A stretch of 64,000 bases of DNA from Micropterix aruncella (Eukaryota > Arthropoda > Insecta > Lepidoptera > Micropterigidae), in the NCBI GenBank assembly GCA_944548615.1, contig OX155972.1, forward strand, positions 3,151,625 through 3,215,624. The letters run 5' to 3'. Every line of letters starts with the position of its first letter. The first letter of the stretch is position 1. Below, one piece after another: positions 42,191-52,755 of the stretch. Made by a program: the position numbers and the translations under genes. The notes below the pieces were generated by a model. That model was not told the DNA's origin. It saw nothing but the letters and a program-made list of their open reading frames with translations, and did not search any database.

Positions 42191-43063
42191 GTAAATAGGG
42201 GGATCCGGCCGAAATGGCTACGCGCGGATCTGACGAGCAATTTAAATGCCTATGGCTAAAGGTATTTTTGGTTCCCCAGCAGTTAATCCGACTGAGCTCA
42301 AATTTGGCGTGCAAGGCCATTCAGTCATGGCAATAGTTGAAAAAATTGTGGTTGAAATCAATCCACCAGGGGGCGCTCTAGGCATATTTCAATTTCGAAA
42401 TATTGCAAATAGACTTGTAATTTGGTACACAGGTGACTTGTTGAGCCGAAATAAAAGTCTCCGGTCAGCAAAATAGTATAAACGATTGAATCGAATGTGT
42501 TTTATGCTTTGCATTCTCATTATCTGCGCTCGTCGCCGATGAACAAATCGCGTCGATGACACTCGATATATTCGACGATTGATCGTCGTGTTCCTAGTGT
42601 GAAAAATTGAATCACGCTCAAATCCTTCCATAAATCCTGGGCTACTTGCCGGGAAAGTTTTAGGGTGGCAGAACCGATTTTTTAAAATTATTCATTTCAA
42701 AAACTTCCAGTATGGCCCTTGTAGCATTGAAACTTTATAGGTTAGGCTTAATAGTTGCCATAGAAGATATCGCTGAAAAAATCCGCCCAAATTGTTGGGC
42801 GTCGCGTTCTTAAGATGGGCGGCTATATAGGTTGTTCAAACGTCGGGGGCAGTGTCCTTGGAATATGGTGGCCGACAAAGAAATAGCGGGGAACAACCCA
42901 AATACATCAAATGGAATAAGCCGGCACTAAAGCCGCGTTTACACAAAGGTTTCCCACGTAGTCTGTAAAACCACATTTGTGTAAGTAGGTACATATTCCT
43001 CATTATGAACTTAGCGTCGCTTAGTTTTGATAAATCGATAGTGATATAATTCACTACTTACGG
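42191..43063. other. Unclassified, no gene recognised
   Basis: A plus-strand ORF at 42246-42476 and a minus-strand ORF at 42389-42631 show no motif. Words around cgattga and tcgtcg recur at 42480-42590, echoing 46010-46145. Otherwise nothing is identified. Confidence 0.3.
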
Positions 43064-43195
43064 TATTAGATTGCTCAATGCCATAGTACGTTTTGGCAAC
43101 CTTATACGCCGGCGATATGCAGGTGCCGCTGATAGCATTGTCGGCGAAATAATAACGCCTTATTTTACCATCTATAATAACATTCATTATGAATG
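43064..43195 (-). repeat. M1 MITE terminal fragment
   Basis: The sequence from TTAGATTGCTCAATGCCATA onward is the reverse complement of the M1 right end seen at 50500-50595 and 55860-55910, including a gccggcgatatgcaggtgcc block. Confidence 0.65.
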
Positions 43196-43222
43196 TTTTT
43201 TTATAAAGAACTGATCTGTTAT

Positions 43223-43862
43223 ACAGGCTGCGTTTTAATTAACTGACATCCTTGAAGTGGGTGAATCAGTACGAGCAAATAAGCAACTTTTGAAAGTAAA
43301 ATGTTTTTTTTTTTTGTAAATTTGAAGTTAATACTTTGAATAAAAGTTTAACCTGCTTTGAGCGTACTGCGCCATCTAGCGGTAGGTAATATATCGCGAA
43401 TAAACAATATTCGCGACATTTTACCCAGGTACCGCTAGATATAGCAACGTGCCTTCAGGCCTCAGCCCCTTAGCCGATTGACAAGTTAATGCCCCAAAAA
43501 AAAATGAAAAAAATAGTAAAACAAAATGAATTATGACACTGTTGCACCAAAACATAATTTACTGCCAAACCACTGTACCCATAATTAAAATAAAACATAT
43601 TAACATAATAAAACATAAAAATAAAACAAATTAAATTAAAATAAAATTAAAACGGGGCCGTCACGCTGAATCGTGTTGTGGCCGATATCAGCTAATTGGG
43701 GCTCTAGGGGTTAACGCTTTTTTTCCTTTTCTTCGAAAAAAAAAATTTCAATTAAAAATAAACGCAAAAAAGAAAACCCACAATTTTGCTTTTTAAAACT
43801 TACCTATTTGCTCGTACTGATTCATCCATATCAAGGATGCCGGTTAATCTAAACTCATCCTG
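43223..43862. mobile_element. R5 foldback MITE with an internal insertion
   Basis: The ends are CAGGCTGCGTTTTAATTAAC and the complement of AGGATGAGTTTAGATTAACC. The palindromic centre (gccatctagcggtaggtaat...attttacccaggtaccgctag) is present. Between the centre and the right arm, bases 43450-43720 have no counterpart in other R5 copies and look inserted. Confidence 0.7.
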
Positions 43863-45050
43863 ATAACAATAACAACATTACGTTATTAGCGCTTTAATAC
43901 CAAATATTTATGAAAATGGTGTATTTTAAAAAGATTAAAAATCCAAAAATGAGTCTTGATAGACGTAGAAAATTTCCTTGATGCCAGGGGTATATTAAGG
44001 AATCATTTACGACCAAAATGACTCGTTATCTTGGTGTTTAAAAATTGGGTGTTTTGATTATTTGATCAGGTATACATATTCGCCTATTCAGCCGTATGTG
44101 TGAAAGCCGTATAATATTTGATCACAGGGCGCAGACGTACGCCAAAACGACCGCCCTCCCGCCGCGCCCGTCTTGACAACGCAGCGAACAATGTCCGAAA
44201 GTAGACTTTATCCGGATTAATTCCACCTCTCCCCTTCCTATGTGAGCTAACCATTCTTGGTTAGACGCTTTCCGCGCTGTGCTAACTGTAATATTTATTC
44301 ATTATTATCTTAATTGTTTTACGAGATAATGTTGTAACGTTATAATATTTCAAATTTCAATGCGATCATTTTGCAGTTATTCTTTTTTACGATCCGTATA
44401 GTAGTTTAAAAGTTATGCGCAAAACTATCCCGGGCAGAAATTTTTACCCCGCCATAGGAGGGGTTAAGCAGTGAAAAAGTAAATATATTGAAAACAATAA
44501 AAAAACACGACTGCCGTTACAGAAAGTGAACTATTGTATTTATAATTATTTTTATTATGGTTTAGCGTTATGCTTCCTCTACACATCGACAGATGCATCC
44601 GCAAATGGATCAGCAAACGTATACTCTCTTTTTTGCTACTATTTACAACAGAGCCTCTTATGATGATATGTAATGTAATGTAGTTTAAAAAATGCGCATT
44701 TCTTTAAATAAATAAATAAATACATTCGCGATCCGTCCTCACGTCCGTGAGTCATTCAGTTTGAGTTCAACCTCGAAAGACGCAGATCGTGTCTCAAGAA
44801 ATTAATGTGCAGACAGTAGCGGCCGCTGCTATTTATTTATTTAGCACTTAAGTGTGCTCCGCAGCCGAAATGTTGAGAAAGAAGTGGAGAAAAAGAAGGT
44901 GGTGGATTGTTGGCATGAAAGTAAAACAAAGATTAGTGAAAATAGATTCGGACTAGTTAAGTATGATAATGTTAGTAGTTGGATGGTTTGTATGTAGGTA
45001 GGGACTACATATGTTGACGTTTATTAACTGATTTATTAATTTATGACATA
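43863..45050. other. Unclassified, with R6 and R7 copies
   Basis: R6 lies at 44290-44430 and R7 at 44490-44580. A GC-rich patch at 44130-44200 has no identity. No supported ORF. Confidence 0.4.
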
Positions 45051-45270
45051 CTAGCTGCGCCCCGCGGTTTCACCCGCGTGGTGATGGAATATTGTGATAA
45101 TGATGATAGAAAACTATATATCTTTATAAATTATAGCCTATGTGTTATTCTGATGTGTAAGCTATATTATTGTAAAGTTTCATCAAAATCCATTCAGTAG
45201 TTTTTGCGTGAAAGAGTAACAAACATCCATACATACATTCTTACAAACTTTCGCGTTTATATAGTAGTAA
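45051..45270 (-). mobile_element. Short non-autonomous Helitron, second family
   Basis: Read on minus, it starts near ACTACTATATAAACGCGAAA and ends CGCGGGGCGCAGCTAG. A CGCGG-GTGAAA-CCGCG hairpin lies just before the CTAG end. At about 220 bp it is a small internal-deletion type common in Lepidoptera. The exact 5' base is uncertain. Confidence 0.65.
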
Positions 45271-45684
45271 AATATTTATTTTTGTTTAGAAATAGCATCG
45301 AAAACCAGCTTGTAGTACTACTTCACGCTGAGCCATCTGGAGAATTTTAAAATTTTGTTCGGATGTCCTGCAGCGATTTTGAATACCTTTTACAAAAACA
45401 TCCCCTATGGTTTACTTTTATTTTCCCTTTACTTTACATTTACTTTCCGCGCAATACTGAAGCATCGGCAGATGTGTGGACAGACGCCTTGCGTTCGCTC
45501 TGTCATCCTTTGATCCGTGTCGCAAAAACCGACACCAAACGGAACAGCCCGTTCCTATTTGTCGGGTGTCGGACCCGATTTTTAATCGGATGTCCGCGCC
45601 TCTGTTCACACTAGTCGGATGTCGGATCCGATTTGGAGTCAATCACTCTCCAGGAGGCGACTGCGCGATGGACGTCGACGAAGC
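45271..45684. other. Unclassified, no gene seen
   Basis: Bases 45530-45640 hold several tcggatg / ccgat words that look like decayed tandem repeats leading into the minisatellite. Confidence 0.3.
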
Positions 45685-45955
45685 TGTCGCGGTCGCGTTC
45701 GCGTTTGAGGTCGCGTTTTCGGTCGCGTTTTCGGTCGCATTTGTGGTCGCGTTTGCGGTCGTTTTAGCGTTTGCGGTCACGTTTTCGGTCGCGTTTGCGG
45801 CCGCGTCGCAGTCGCGTTCGCGTGTGCGGTCGCGTCTGCGGTTGCGTTCGCATTTGCGGTCGCGTCTGCGTTCGCGTTTGCGGTCGCGTCTGCGGTCGCG
45901 TTGGCGGTCGCGTCTGCTGTCGTGTTTGCGGTCGCGTTTGCGGTCACGTCGCACC
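45685..45955. repeat. GC-rich minisatellite, GCGTTTGCGGTC units
   Basis: About 270 bp are built from 6- and 12-bp variants of GCGTTTGCGGTC / GCGTCTGCGGTC. Because the period is a multiple of three, no frame acquires a stop. One frame reads as Arg-Ser repeats, one as Val-Ala-Phe, and the minus strand as Arg-Asp/Ala-Thr-Asn repeats. It is therefore not evidence of a gene. Confidence 0.85.
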
Positions 45956-46009
45956 GACCGCACCGACCGACGAAAAACGCAAAACTGTAGTTGACCGATG
46001 TCGAGAATA

Positions 46010-46145
46010 TCAATCGCAAACGTTTAATCGTCAATCCTGACTAACGATTGAAACTAATAAATCGTTAGTCGCCGATTGATGATGAAACGAATCATTCGTT
46101 AGCCGTCAATCGCGATTAACGTATTCAATCGTCAATCGTTTGTCA
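46010..46145. repeat. Cluster of CGATTGA / TCAATCG dyads
   Basis: Many copies of aatcgt, cgattg and gtcaatcg in both orientations give overlapping short hairpins directly downstream of the minisatellite. Confidence 0.5.
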
Positions 46146-47177
46146 ACATATATTTTTTTATTTATTTTTTATTTAGGTATAAAGTCATATACACTTTTGT
46201 GAAAACATACATAAAACAAATAGACCTATATTACCCTTAATTACTACAAAACATTATAAATAGTAGCAAAAATAAATAAATAAAATAAATAAAGAAATCA
46301 ATAACTAATACAACAAAAAAACGTTATACTCAATAACAAATTTAACAATTAGTTAATGAGACTACAAACCAACTTAATAACAAATTAAACTATGAGCTAA
46401 TGCAACAACAAATCGCCTATTTTTTTCTTAAAAATAACCAACCTGCCGGAAAATATGTCGAGGTCATTCGAAACTTTATTATAATGTAAACAGGGCCGTC
46501 TAAAAAAGGTATTTTTCGCACACTTAAAAATAGTTGTATACTCCCTTCACTATGTATACACTCAAATGAACGTATAGAATAGAATAGAATAGAATAGAAT
46601 AACTTTATTGTGCTATAAAAACATAACTTAATGAATATTACGCTGGTTTTATAAAAAAGACAATTTATGCACAAATGGCGGACTTATCGCTATTGCGATA
46701 TCTTGACGCGATATATGAACGTCAAGCAATTGGATTAATTTCTACTTCGAATCTGCTTCAATCCTATTACAGGGTCTAGAGAATTTTCGTTGTCTTTGAA
46801 CAAAATGATTGCGCTCTATGGTGGGCCAAACCCCGTGAGTCACCTGTCTGTGATTGACGTTTGCTCGCCGGTCACAACTTCAAAAGGATTGTTAAAAGCT
46901 TGCACTATCGGTGGATATTGTTGTAATCCCTCACGTAACGGCGCGGTAGATTCACGATGGAATATTCATTTGGATCGTATTCGATCTTCAAAAGTTAAGC
47001 TTATAAAATCAACCTAATCATTATGAGCCAGATTGTTAACGAAATCGCAGATTTAATTCACAAAAAAACACGGAATAGTTAGCGGAATGCCCAACTTGCT
47101 CTAAAAGTGAGCCTGAGACCAAAATTAAATGTGATAGTTAAAAACTTAATAAACTTCGGCCATCTTCATTCCCTCGC
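46146..47177. other. AT-rich, (AATAG)n tail, unassigned ORF
   Basis: An AATAG pentamer run at about 46575-46602 looks like the tail of a minus-strand non-LTR element whose coding part is lost. A plus-strand reading at 46787-47017 (including MIALYGGPNPVSHLSVIDVC) shows no motif I recognise and is not called as a gene. Confidence 0.35.
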
Positions 47178-47190
47178 CTTCCAAGTATTG

Positions 47191-47791
47191 TGAGGCGGTG
47201 TCGACTACAACGGGCGAACCTGTCACCCCAGGCGGTATAGTGATGTGATCGTTCTTTCATCCGTGGATGAGCGCAGAAGACTTGAAGACAATACAAATCT
47301 ACTATCTAGCTATGCCAAATGCCAACGCCTGACGGCGAGGCACCGGGAAAGGTAACCAACGGACAGCCACGCCCGTTGTCTACCGTCTGAAATTAACCAT
47401 CAGGACACCTCCTTCCTCCCGACTGGTTACAGGACCAAAGTCGCTTACGCGGCCTCTACCTGTTGTATTTAAGCGGTAATTCAATAAGAATTTATCGCGA
47501 ACCTAGGCGTCCTTGCCCGTCATACCATTCGGGATCGGGCGACCTATAGGTCGATTCAAGAATGGAATGACAGCAAGTCAACATCCACCCCCGCTGCTTG
47601 AGACAGTATATTTCCATATTCCCCAGACTCCTTCAGCAATTAGTCAGAGTGCACAACCGAGTGGCGTCGCCGAACGGTGCGCAAACCGCCCAGTAGCGCC
47701 GAGGGGCAATCACGAGCTGAATCGTGAGTTTAGCCGATCCGACAATAAATTGTATCTTATGGCCCAAGATGTACGAAACCATTCGATACCA
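47191..47791 (+). mobile_element. CGR-B subfamily retroposon with 13-bp TSD
   Basis: This 601-bp copy is flanked by CTTCCAAGTATTG (47178-47190 and 47792-47804). The 5' ~150 bp match the other CGR copies. The 3' part differs, with a ggcccaagatgtacgaaacc end shared only with 62729-63437, which defines subfamily B. The second hairpin keeps pairing through two G-T pairs (AGTGAT / ATCGTT). Confidence 0.85.
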
Positions 47792-47804
47792 CTTCCAAGT
47801 ATTG

Positions 47805-48412
47805 CCTATGAATGTAAAAATATATGGAAAATATCTCCCATTCGAGTGGCTATTTAAGTATGGTTTCTTAATAGTAATCGACCACGTTGGGATAAGGGAC
47901 CCCTTAATTGTCGACTGGGAAAACGTCTGTTATTATACGAAAGAAATAAATAAGAAAATGACTTGTTTAAAACCATTTTCAGGTTTCAACAGCGACTTCG
48001 TCCGACCTATACGCGTACAGCAATGTGCGTTTACAAGGAAGCTTTTAGTTCCGATAGGCCGGCGACGTCTACAGCAGTGCACAACCATTTATGTAAATAT
48101 GTATATATTTATTAAATAAATTGAATTTATTCCATCTTTACTTTTACGCAAAACATCTAGGCACAAAGAAGTTGGATATCATTTTGTAAATATGTATAAT
48201 AAAAACTCCTAGGATGTAGGCACAGCAGCGAAATCAAAATGTGTACGTATATAACGTAAATATTATTTATTTTCTATAATTATTATTTTCTGTGTGTCAA
48301 GTATAAAAGTTTAGTTTTTATTGGGGAGCACCTGACACGTGGGTGATTCCACAAATAAAGCTATTCTAACTGAGAGTTTTTTTTAAAAAAGCATTGATTA
48401 TATATTATGCAA
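47805..48412. other. Unclassified, open frame of unknown meaning
   Basis: A plus-strand frame stays open from inside the CGR copy to 48119 and beyond the duplication reads MNVKIYGKYLPFEWLFKYGF and later FNSDFVRPIRVQQCAF. I cannot match it to a family. AT-rich sequence with AATAAA words (48353) follows. Confidence 0.25.
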
Positions 48413-49159
48413 CTAGCTGACCCGTGCCCACTTCGTTGGGCGGTAAAACTTTTTACCTGTGATGAAATTATGAGTGTGGTTCGGTTAGTACTGAGTGCTA
48501 TGATTTATTTCCTGACTGCCAAAAGAAGTGTTATATTGTTACTGCATATGTATGTATGTATTTGCATGCCAATTAGACTATAATACCGTTATTTGTGGGT
48601 GTCTTCTTGTGAGTGTCTTATTTGTGAATGTCTTATCTCTTTAACCATTCATGCAGTAAAAGGGAAATTATATGCAGTAAAAGGGAAAAGTCTTTTGTTT
48701 TAAACACTTGAGACGATAAATTTACTTATTTTGATAAGAATTCATAATTGTTGATAATATGACCAATAAACATGACCTAACGATTTAAATTATTTTTTAA
48801 ATATAATATACTACTTTTTGTGACTTAAATATAAAAGTTAGACATGTGCTGTCGCTGACTTTTTTGTAGGCATTATCAAGCTCTACAACTTTTCTCTAGA
48901 ACTTTTAATCATATATCTCTTATCCTCAAGGCAGCGTTAGTTAAAAACCTTTTCGCTCGACCGCTTATTCTCCGACTTACTTTGCAAATCCGACTACCAC
49001 GAAAAAGTCTTTTCATTTTTCGGATTAATATATAGCCCATGACACTGACAAATAACGTGGTTTTCTATTGGTAAAAGAATTTTTAAAATCGGTTCATTAG
49101 ATACAGAGATTACTTCCTACAACGTCACAAACTTTACCTCTTTATAATATTAGTATAGA
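48413..49159 (-). mobile_element. Non-autonomous Helitron
   Basis: On minus it starts TCTATACTAATATTATAAAG at 49159 and ends at CTAG at 48413, with the GCCCA/TGGGC hairpin near the end. It is about 747 bp and similar to 37173-37916 throughout. It is inserted directly beside an M1 terminus; A and T flank it as expected. Confidence 0.85.
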
Positions 49160-49779
49160 TTAGATTGCTCAACGCTATACTACGTTTTGCAGCTAGGATT
49201 TTACTGTGAAACGCAACGCGTAGATGGCGCTCATAGTTCCAAATATTGATTACCTTCTTTTATATTCAGTAGCCTAATAGATGGCGTTCTAAACACGCCG
49301 TTACGGTATCCCGTAACGGGATAATCTAGAAGTATCGAAATAAAATATATTATAATACCAAACAATTTTTTAAATCATAACTCTTATTATTTTAATATTA
49401 TAAAGATGAAGATGTCATTTTTTAGTTGGTAAACAGGTTTCAATACGTAATAATTACGCGCTTTAAAGTTTAAATATTCTAATCTCTCCGTATTTGTTTA
49501 TGTGATGTAATAAGCCTATATAAAAATGCGTTAGATGGCACTAATAATTTAATATTATTATTGTTATCATTGGTTAAATTATTGGGTTTTTATAATCATA
49601 AATGCGTTTATAAAAAAATACTAATTATCAATTTTATTATAGAGGGCCAAATAATTGCTATTAGTTTCGCCGTCAAGTAGTAGTAGTACTACTACTACGC
49701 CGTCAGCGCTATCAGCGCCAACTGCATGTCGCCGGCGCAGAAAGGATGCCAAAACGTAGTATGGAATTTTGCAGTGGGG
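49160..49779. mobile_element. M1 MITE, about 615 bp
   Basis: The left end GATTGCTCAACGCTATACTA and the right end (..CAAAACGTAGTATGG) are imperfect inverted repeats sharing ATACTACGTTTTG. No gene is present. This uninterrupted copy aligns with both sides of the BEL insertion (gtttggtattat at 25778-25797, and 32642-32812), with 50435-50595, with 43064-43195 and with the DNA around the RTE insertion at 53963. Confidence 0.65.
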
Positions 49780-49790
49780 GGGGGGGGGGG
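49776..49790 (+). repeat. Run of 15 G before a CGR copy
   Basis: The M1 end is separated from the CGR 5' motif by fifteen consecutive G. Other CGR copies have one to three G at the same place. Confidence 0.8.
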
Positions 49791-50430
49791 TGTCGACTAC
49801 AACGGGCGAACCCGTCACCCCAGGGTGGTATAACGATATATGATCATTCTTTTAGCCGTGGGAAGAGCGTAGACTTAAACAATGGACAATCCACTATCTA
49901 GCTCCGCCAACTAGCCCGCGAGAGACCAACCCTTACCGCCCGGAACCAGGTAGTTAACCCAGCGGCCAGACCAAGCGCCTTCGCTACCAGCTATGGCCAG
50001 ATTTCTCCGGCCTCCCGATTGTTTACAGGTTCGAAGTCGCTCGCGCGATCCTCTCACTAGTATAGCGATGTTCGGTGTATACCGAATCTATCTCGGACCA
50101 CGGCATCCTTTGCCCGGCTGATCACCCAGAATCGGGTTGCCATTAGGTAAACAACCGCCCTCGCTCTATAGGAAACAATTCTCTTTCCAGAATCCCCCGG
50201 CTCAAGTCGGAATGCACAATCGATTGACTGACGCCGCACGGTGCGCAGGCGGTCCAGGATCGCCCGAAGGTTGACTCCTAGGGGAAACTGGCCCGCAGGC
50301 CAGAGTCCTACCCGGGCTCGGACTTCTGCGTGGAGGATGCCGGATGTGTGTTGACCCGTGAGTTTAGTCGACCCTAAACGCATGGGTCTTAATGGCCTAA
50401 CTGCATCAGGGCTCATTAGCTTCCTAATCA
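49791..50430 (+). repeat. CGR retroposon copy
   Basis: It runs from TGTCGACTACAACGGGCGAA to CTCATTAGCTTCC, about 640 bp of subfamily A. No target duplication is seen: M1 right-end sequence occurs on both sides, but as long similar copies. The second hairpin has one mismatch. Confidence 0.75.
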
Positions 50431-50434
50431 ATAT

Positions 50435-50595
50435 AATCAATCAGTCGTTTATATATAAATAAAAACACTAATTATCAATGTTGTATAGATGGCCCAATAA
50501 AATGCTATTAGTTTCGCCGTCAGTGCTATCAGCGCCACCTGCATGTCGCCGGCGCAAAAAGGCTGACAAAACGTACTATGGAATTGAGCAATCGA
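50435..50595. repeat. M1 MITE right-end copy
   Basis: Bases acactaattatcaatgttg through atgtcgccggcgcaaaaagg and acgtactatggaattgagca match 49610-49775. The terminus is complete here (GAATTGAGCAATC). Confidence 0.65.
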
Positions 50596-50768
50596 TGTAA
50601 GGAAGGATGCCATTAACCATTAGTTGGCCAACAATGCTACAGAGGGCTACGCGCGCGGGCGCGATGGGTAGGGGAAGCCGGGTAAAGGTGGGAGGGTGGG
50701 ATGCATTAGCGTTAAGAGCTTCAGTTTTCAATGGCGCCCACGTACCCGCTCCAGCCCACACCCGCTTA
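50596..50768. other. GC-rich unclassified stretch
   Basis: It holds gcgcgcgggcgcga and a G-rich run. No motif recognised. Confidence 0.3.
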
Positions 50769-50770
50769 TA

Positions 50771-51185
50771 CGAGGGTCACACTGAAATCTTTCAGAATAA
50801 TATACAAAAAACAAAGAAACTCCAAAACACAATTTGTTGTTTCTCAAAACATCCTTCTCGAGCGTTAGTACACTTTTTCATACGTGTAAACCAATTTTTG
50901 TAACATTTCTCGAAATCCAGCTCTGGCGATGAAAATCGTTGACAGCGTAATTGGTTCGTAAATTTCGAGAAGAAGTCAGAAGGTGCCAAGTTGAGACTGT
51001 ATAGAGGTGTCTCATTAGTTCAACGTTTTGCGCCTTCAAACATTCGTTTGTCTGTCTGGCCGTGTGAGAGCTGGTGCACGATAATGAAGCATTTACGGGT
51101 GCTTTTACGTCTCTGGCGATCATGTTATAGAGCATTTCAAAAGTTACCTGGCAAAAATAGGAGCAATGCTAATTTCTGGCCCTCG
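50771..51185 (-). mobile_element. Internally deleted mariner element
   Basis: The ends are CGAGGGTCACACTGAAATC and, on the other side, the complement of CGAGGGCCAGAAATTAGC, with TA outside (50769-50770 and 51186-51187). The minus strand reads SHTARQTNECLKAQNVELMR (after the HHDNA block), LAPSDFFSKF-like and DFEKCYKNWFTRMKKCTNAR..CFEKQ, the mariner C terminus, in two frames. The N-terminal two thirds are gone. Confidence 0.75.
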
Positions 51186-51187
51186 TA

Positions 51188-52255
51188 AGGCCTGGATCTA
51201 ACCTCACATTTGTCATGGCCCTTTCTTATTTGCGATTTCACCAGAATCCAACTGTCCCTCGACTCTCTTCAGGTCCAAACAAAATTTTGGGCTAGCGCTA
51301 AAACTGCCGTAGTGATTTAAATGATCTACAAGCCCGCGTAGACTTCCACAAAAAGTTCCTCTGTAATCAACCAGAATGGAACTGGTCTGGGGTATGGCAG
51401 TACAACCATGAGCGATGTGGACTTGAAGAAGTATCTCTTGTGGGGAGATTAACACAGCAACAGGACTCATGCTATTGGCCTTCAATGCCAGAATGATTGG
51501 ACAACAATTGGGGACTTTTGCATTCCGCCTCCAATGCACTGGAATGTCTACGAAGGCTCTACGACTGGACGCCTGAGATGCTGACATTTTATTTGAATGC
51601 CTTTCAGCATATACTTCCAGACCCCAGTAACCTCGCTCGTTGGAGATATGCACAGCTAGACATATTCTAGCTGGCTGCAAGGTGACCTTAGATCAAGGAC
51701 GGTACACTTACCGCCATGACAAAGTCCTCGCTGTTATTCGCGAGGTAATTAGCCTCTCAGTGGTTCCTGCCAACAAGGGTTTGACATTACCCTCCAAACC
51801 CCCAATAAGTTTGTGCGGGATGGCTCTAAAGGCAAAAAAACATGTAACTACAAAACCTTTCTCAATAATCAAGAAAGTTTCAGATTGGATTCGATTCGGT
51901 CTCTAAGCAGTATAAATTCCCTAGAAATCTCGGATGCACAGTCCTCCGTCCAGATATAACTCTTTATTCTCTATCTCGTAATGTGGCCCTTATTGTAGAA
52001 TTAACTGTTCCATGGGAATCAAATATCCCAAAAGACCACGAGTAGGTACAAATTAAATAAATACCATGATCTTACAAATGCCTCACTCGGAACGGCTTTA
52101 CTGTACACCTTCACACGGTCGAAGTTGGCGCTCGTGGCCTGCCAGCTAAATCTCTGTTTCACCACTTTAAAGATCTTGGTCTTTCCAGAAAAATAATCAA
52201 CTCTTTCGAAGCGACTCATAGTGGCTCAGCTGCACAAGATCCATGAGCATGCGCA
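51188..52255 (+). pseudogene. Non-LTR element C terminus with restriction-like endonuclease
   Basis: On plus, FQHILPDPSNLARWRYAQ is followed in other frames by TARHILAGCKVTLDQGRYTY and RHDKVLAVI, a zinc-binding H..C region. Later comes LRPDITLYSLSRNVALIVEL then TVPWE, and GFTVHLHTVEVGARGLPAKS. The RPD-x12-14-ELTVPWE pattern fits the PD-(D/E)xK endonuclease downstream of RT in R2/R4-like retrotransposons, as opposed to the N-terminal AP-type enzyme of Jockey and RTE. Several frameshifts and stops are present and no RT domain remains. Confidence 0.6.
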
Positions 52256-52529
52256 CTTTATTGTACAGCCAAAGACTTAATTATTTTAAAAATATTTTCT
52301 TAATGTAAGTGGGCAATTCCTAATCTTTCAGTGTGACCTGCGTACATAGAATACAGAGACAAGGGCTCCGTTGCGACGAATAACATCCTAAGTAGCTTAT
52401 GGAGCGCCCGCGCCCGAGGCTCTGGGTGAGACGGTGAGACGCTCTAACGCCCCTGAAAAAAAACCGTCCCCCCGCTAGGCAGGAATTTTATTTACTCCAT
52501 GGTGATCCACGCAAATGCTAGGACATCAG
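52256..52529. other. Unclassified, no gene seen
   Basis: Non-coding, mixed composition, between the endonuclease fossil and the CGR fragments. Confidence 0.3.
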
Positions 52530-52755
52530 TTGTCAGCTACTACGGGCGAACCCGTCATCCTAGGAAGGTATAACGATAAATCACCATTCTTTCAACCATG
52601 GAGTGAAATCAGAGAATTAGGGACAAGACAGTCCTCCGTCTAACTACGCTAACAAGCCCGTGAGAGACCGACGCCTCACGGCGAGGCACTGGGAAATTTG
52701 GACCGGTATCCAACCCTCACCACCAGAGTCGACCGGATTTCTCCGTTCGCCAACT
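52530..52755 (+). repeat. CGR 5' fragment
   Basis: It begins GTTGTCAGCTACTACGGGCG and contains only the first ~220 bp. It is immediately followed by the start of another CGR copy. Confidence 0.7.

Noticed and set aside
45476..46040. Arg/Ser-rich and Ala/Thr-rich ORFs
   Set aside because: They are translations of a 12-bp minisatellite and its flanks.
51213..51680. 155-codon minus-strand ORF
   Set aside because: It is the antisense shadow of the plus-strand endonuclease fossil, which has recognisable motifs.
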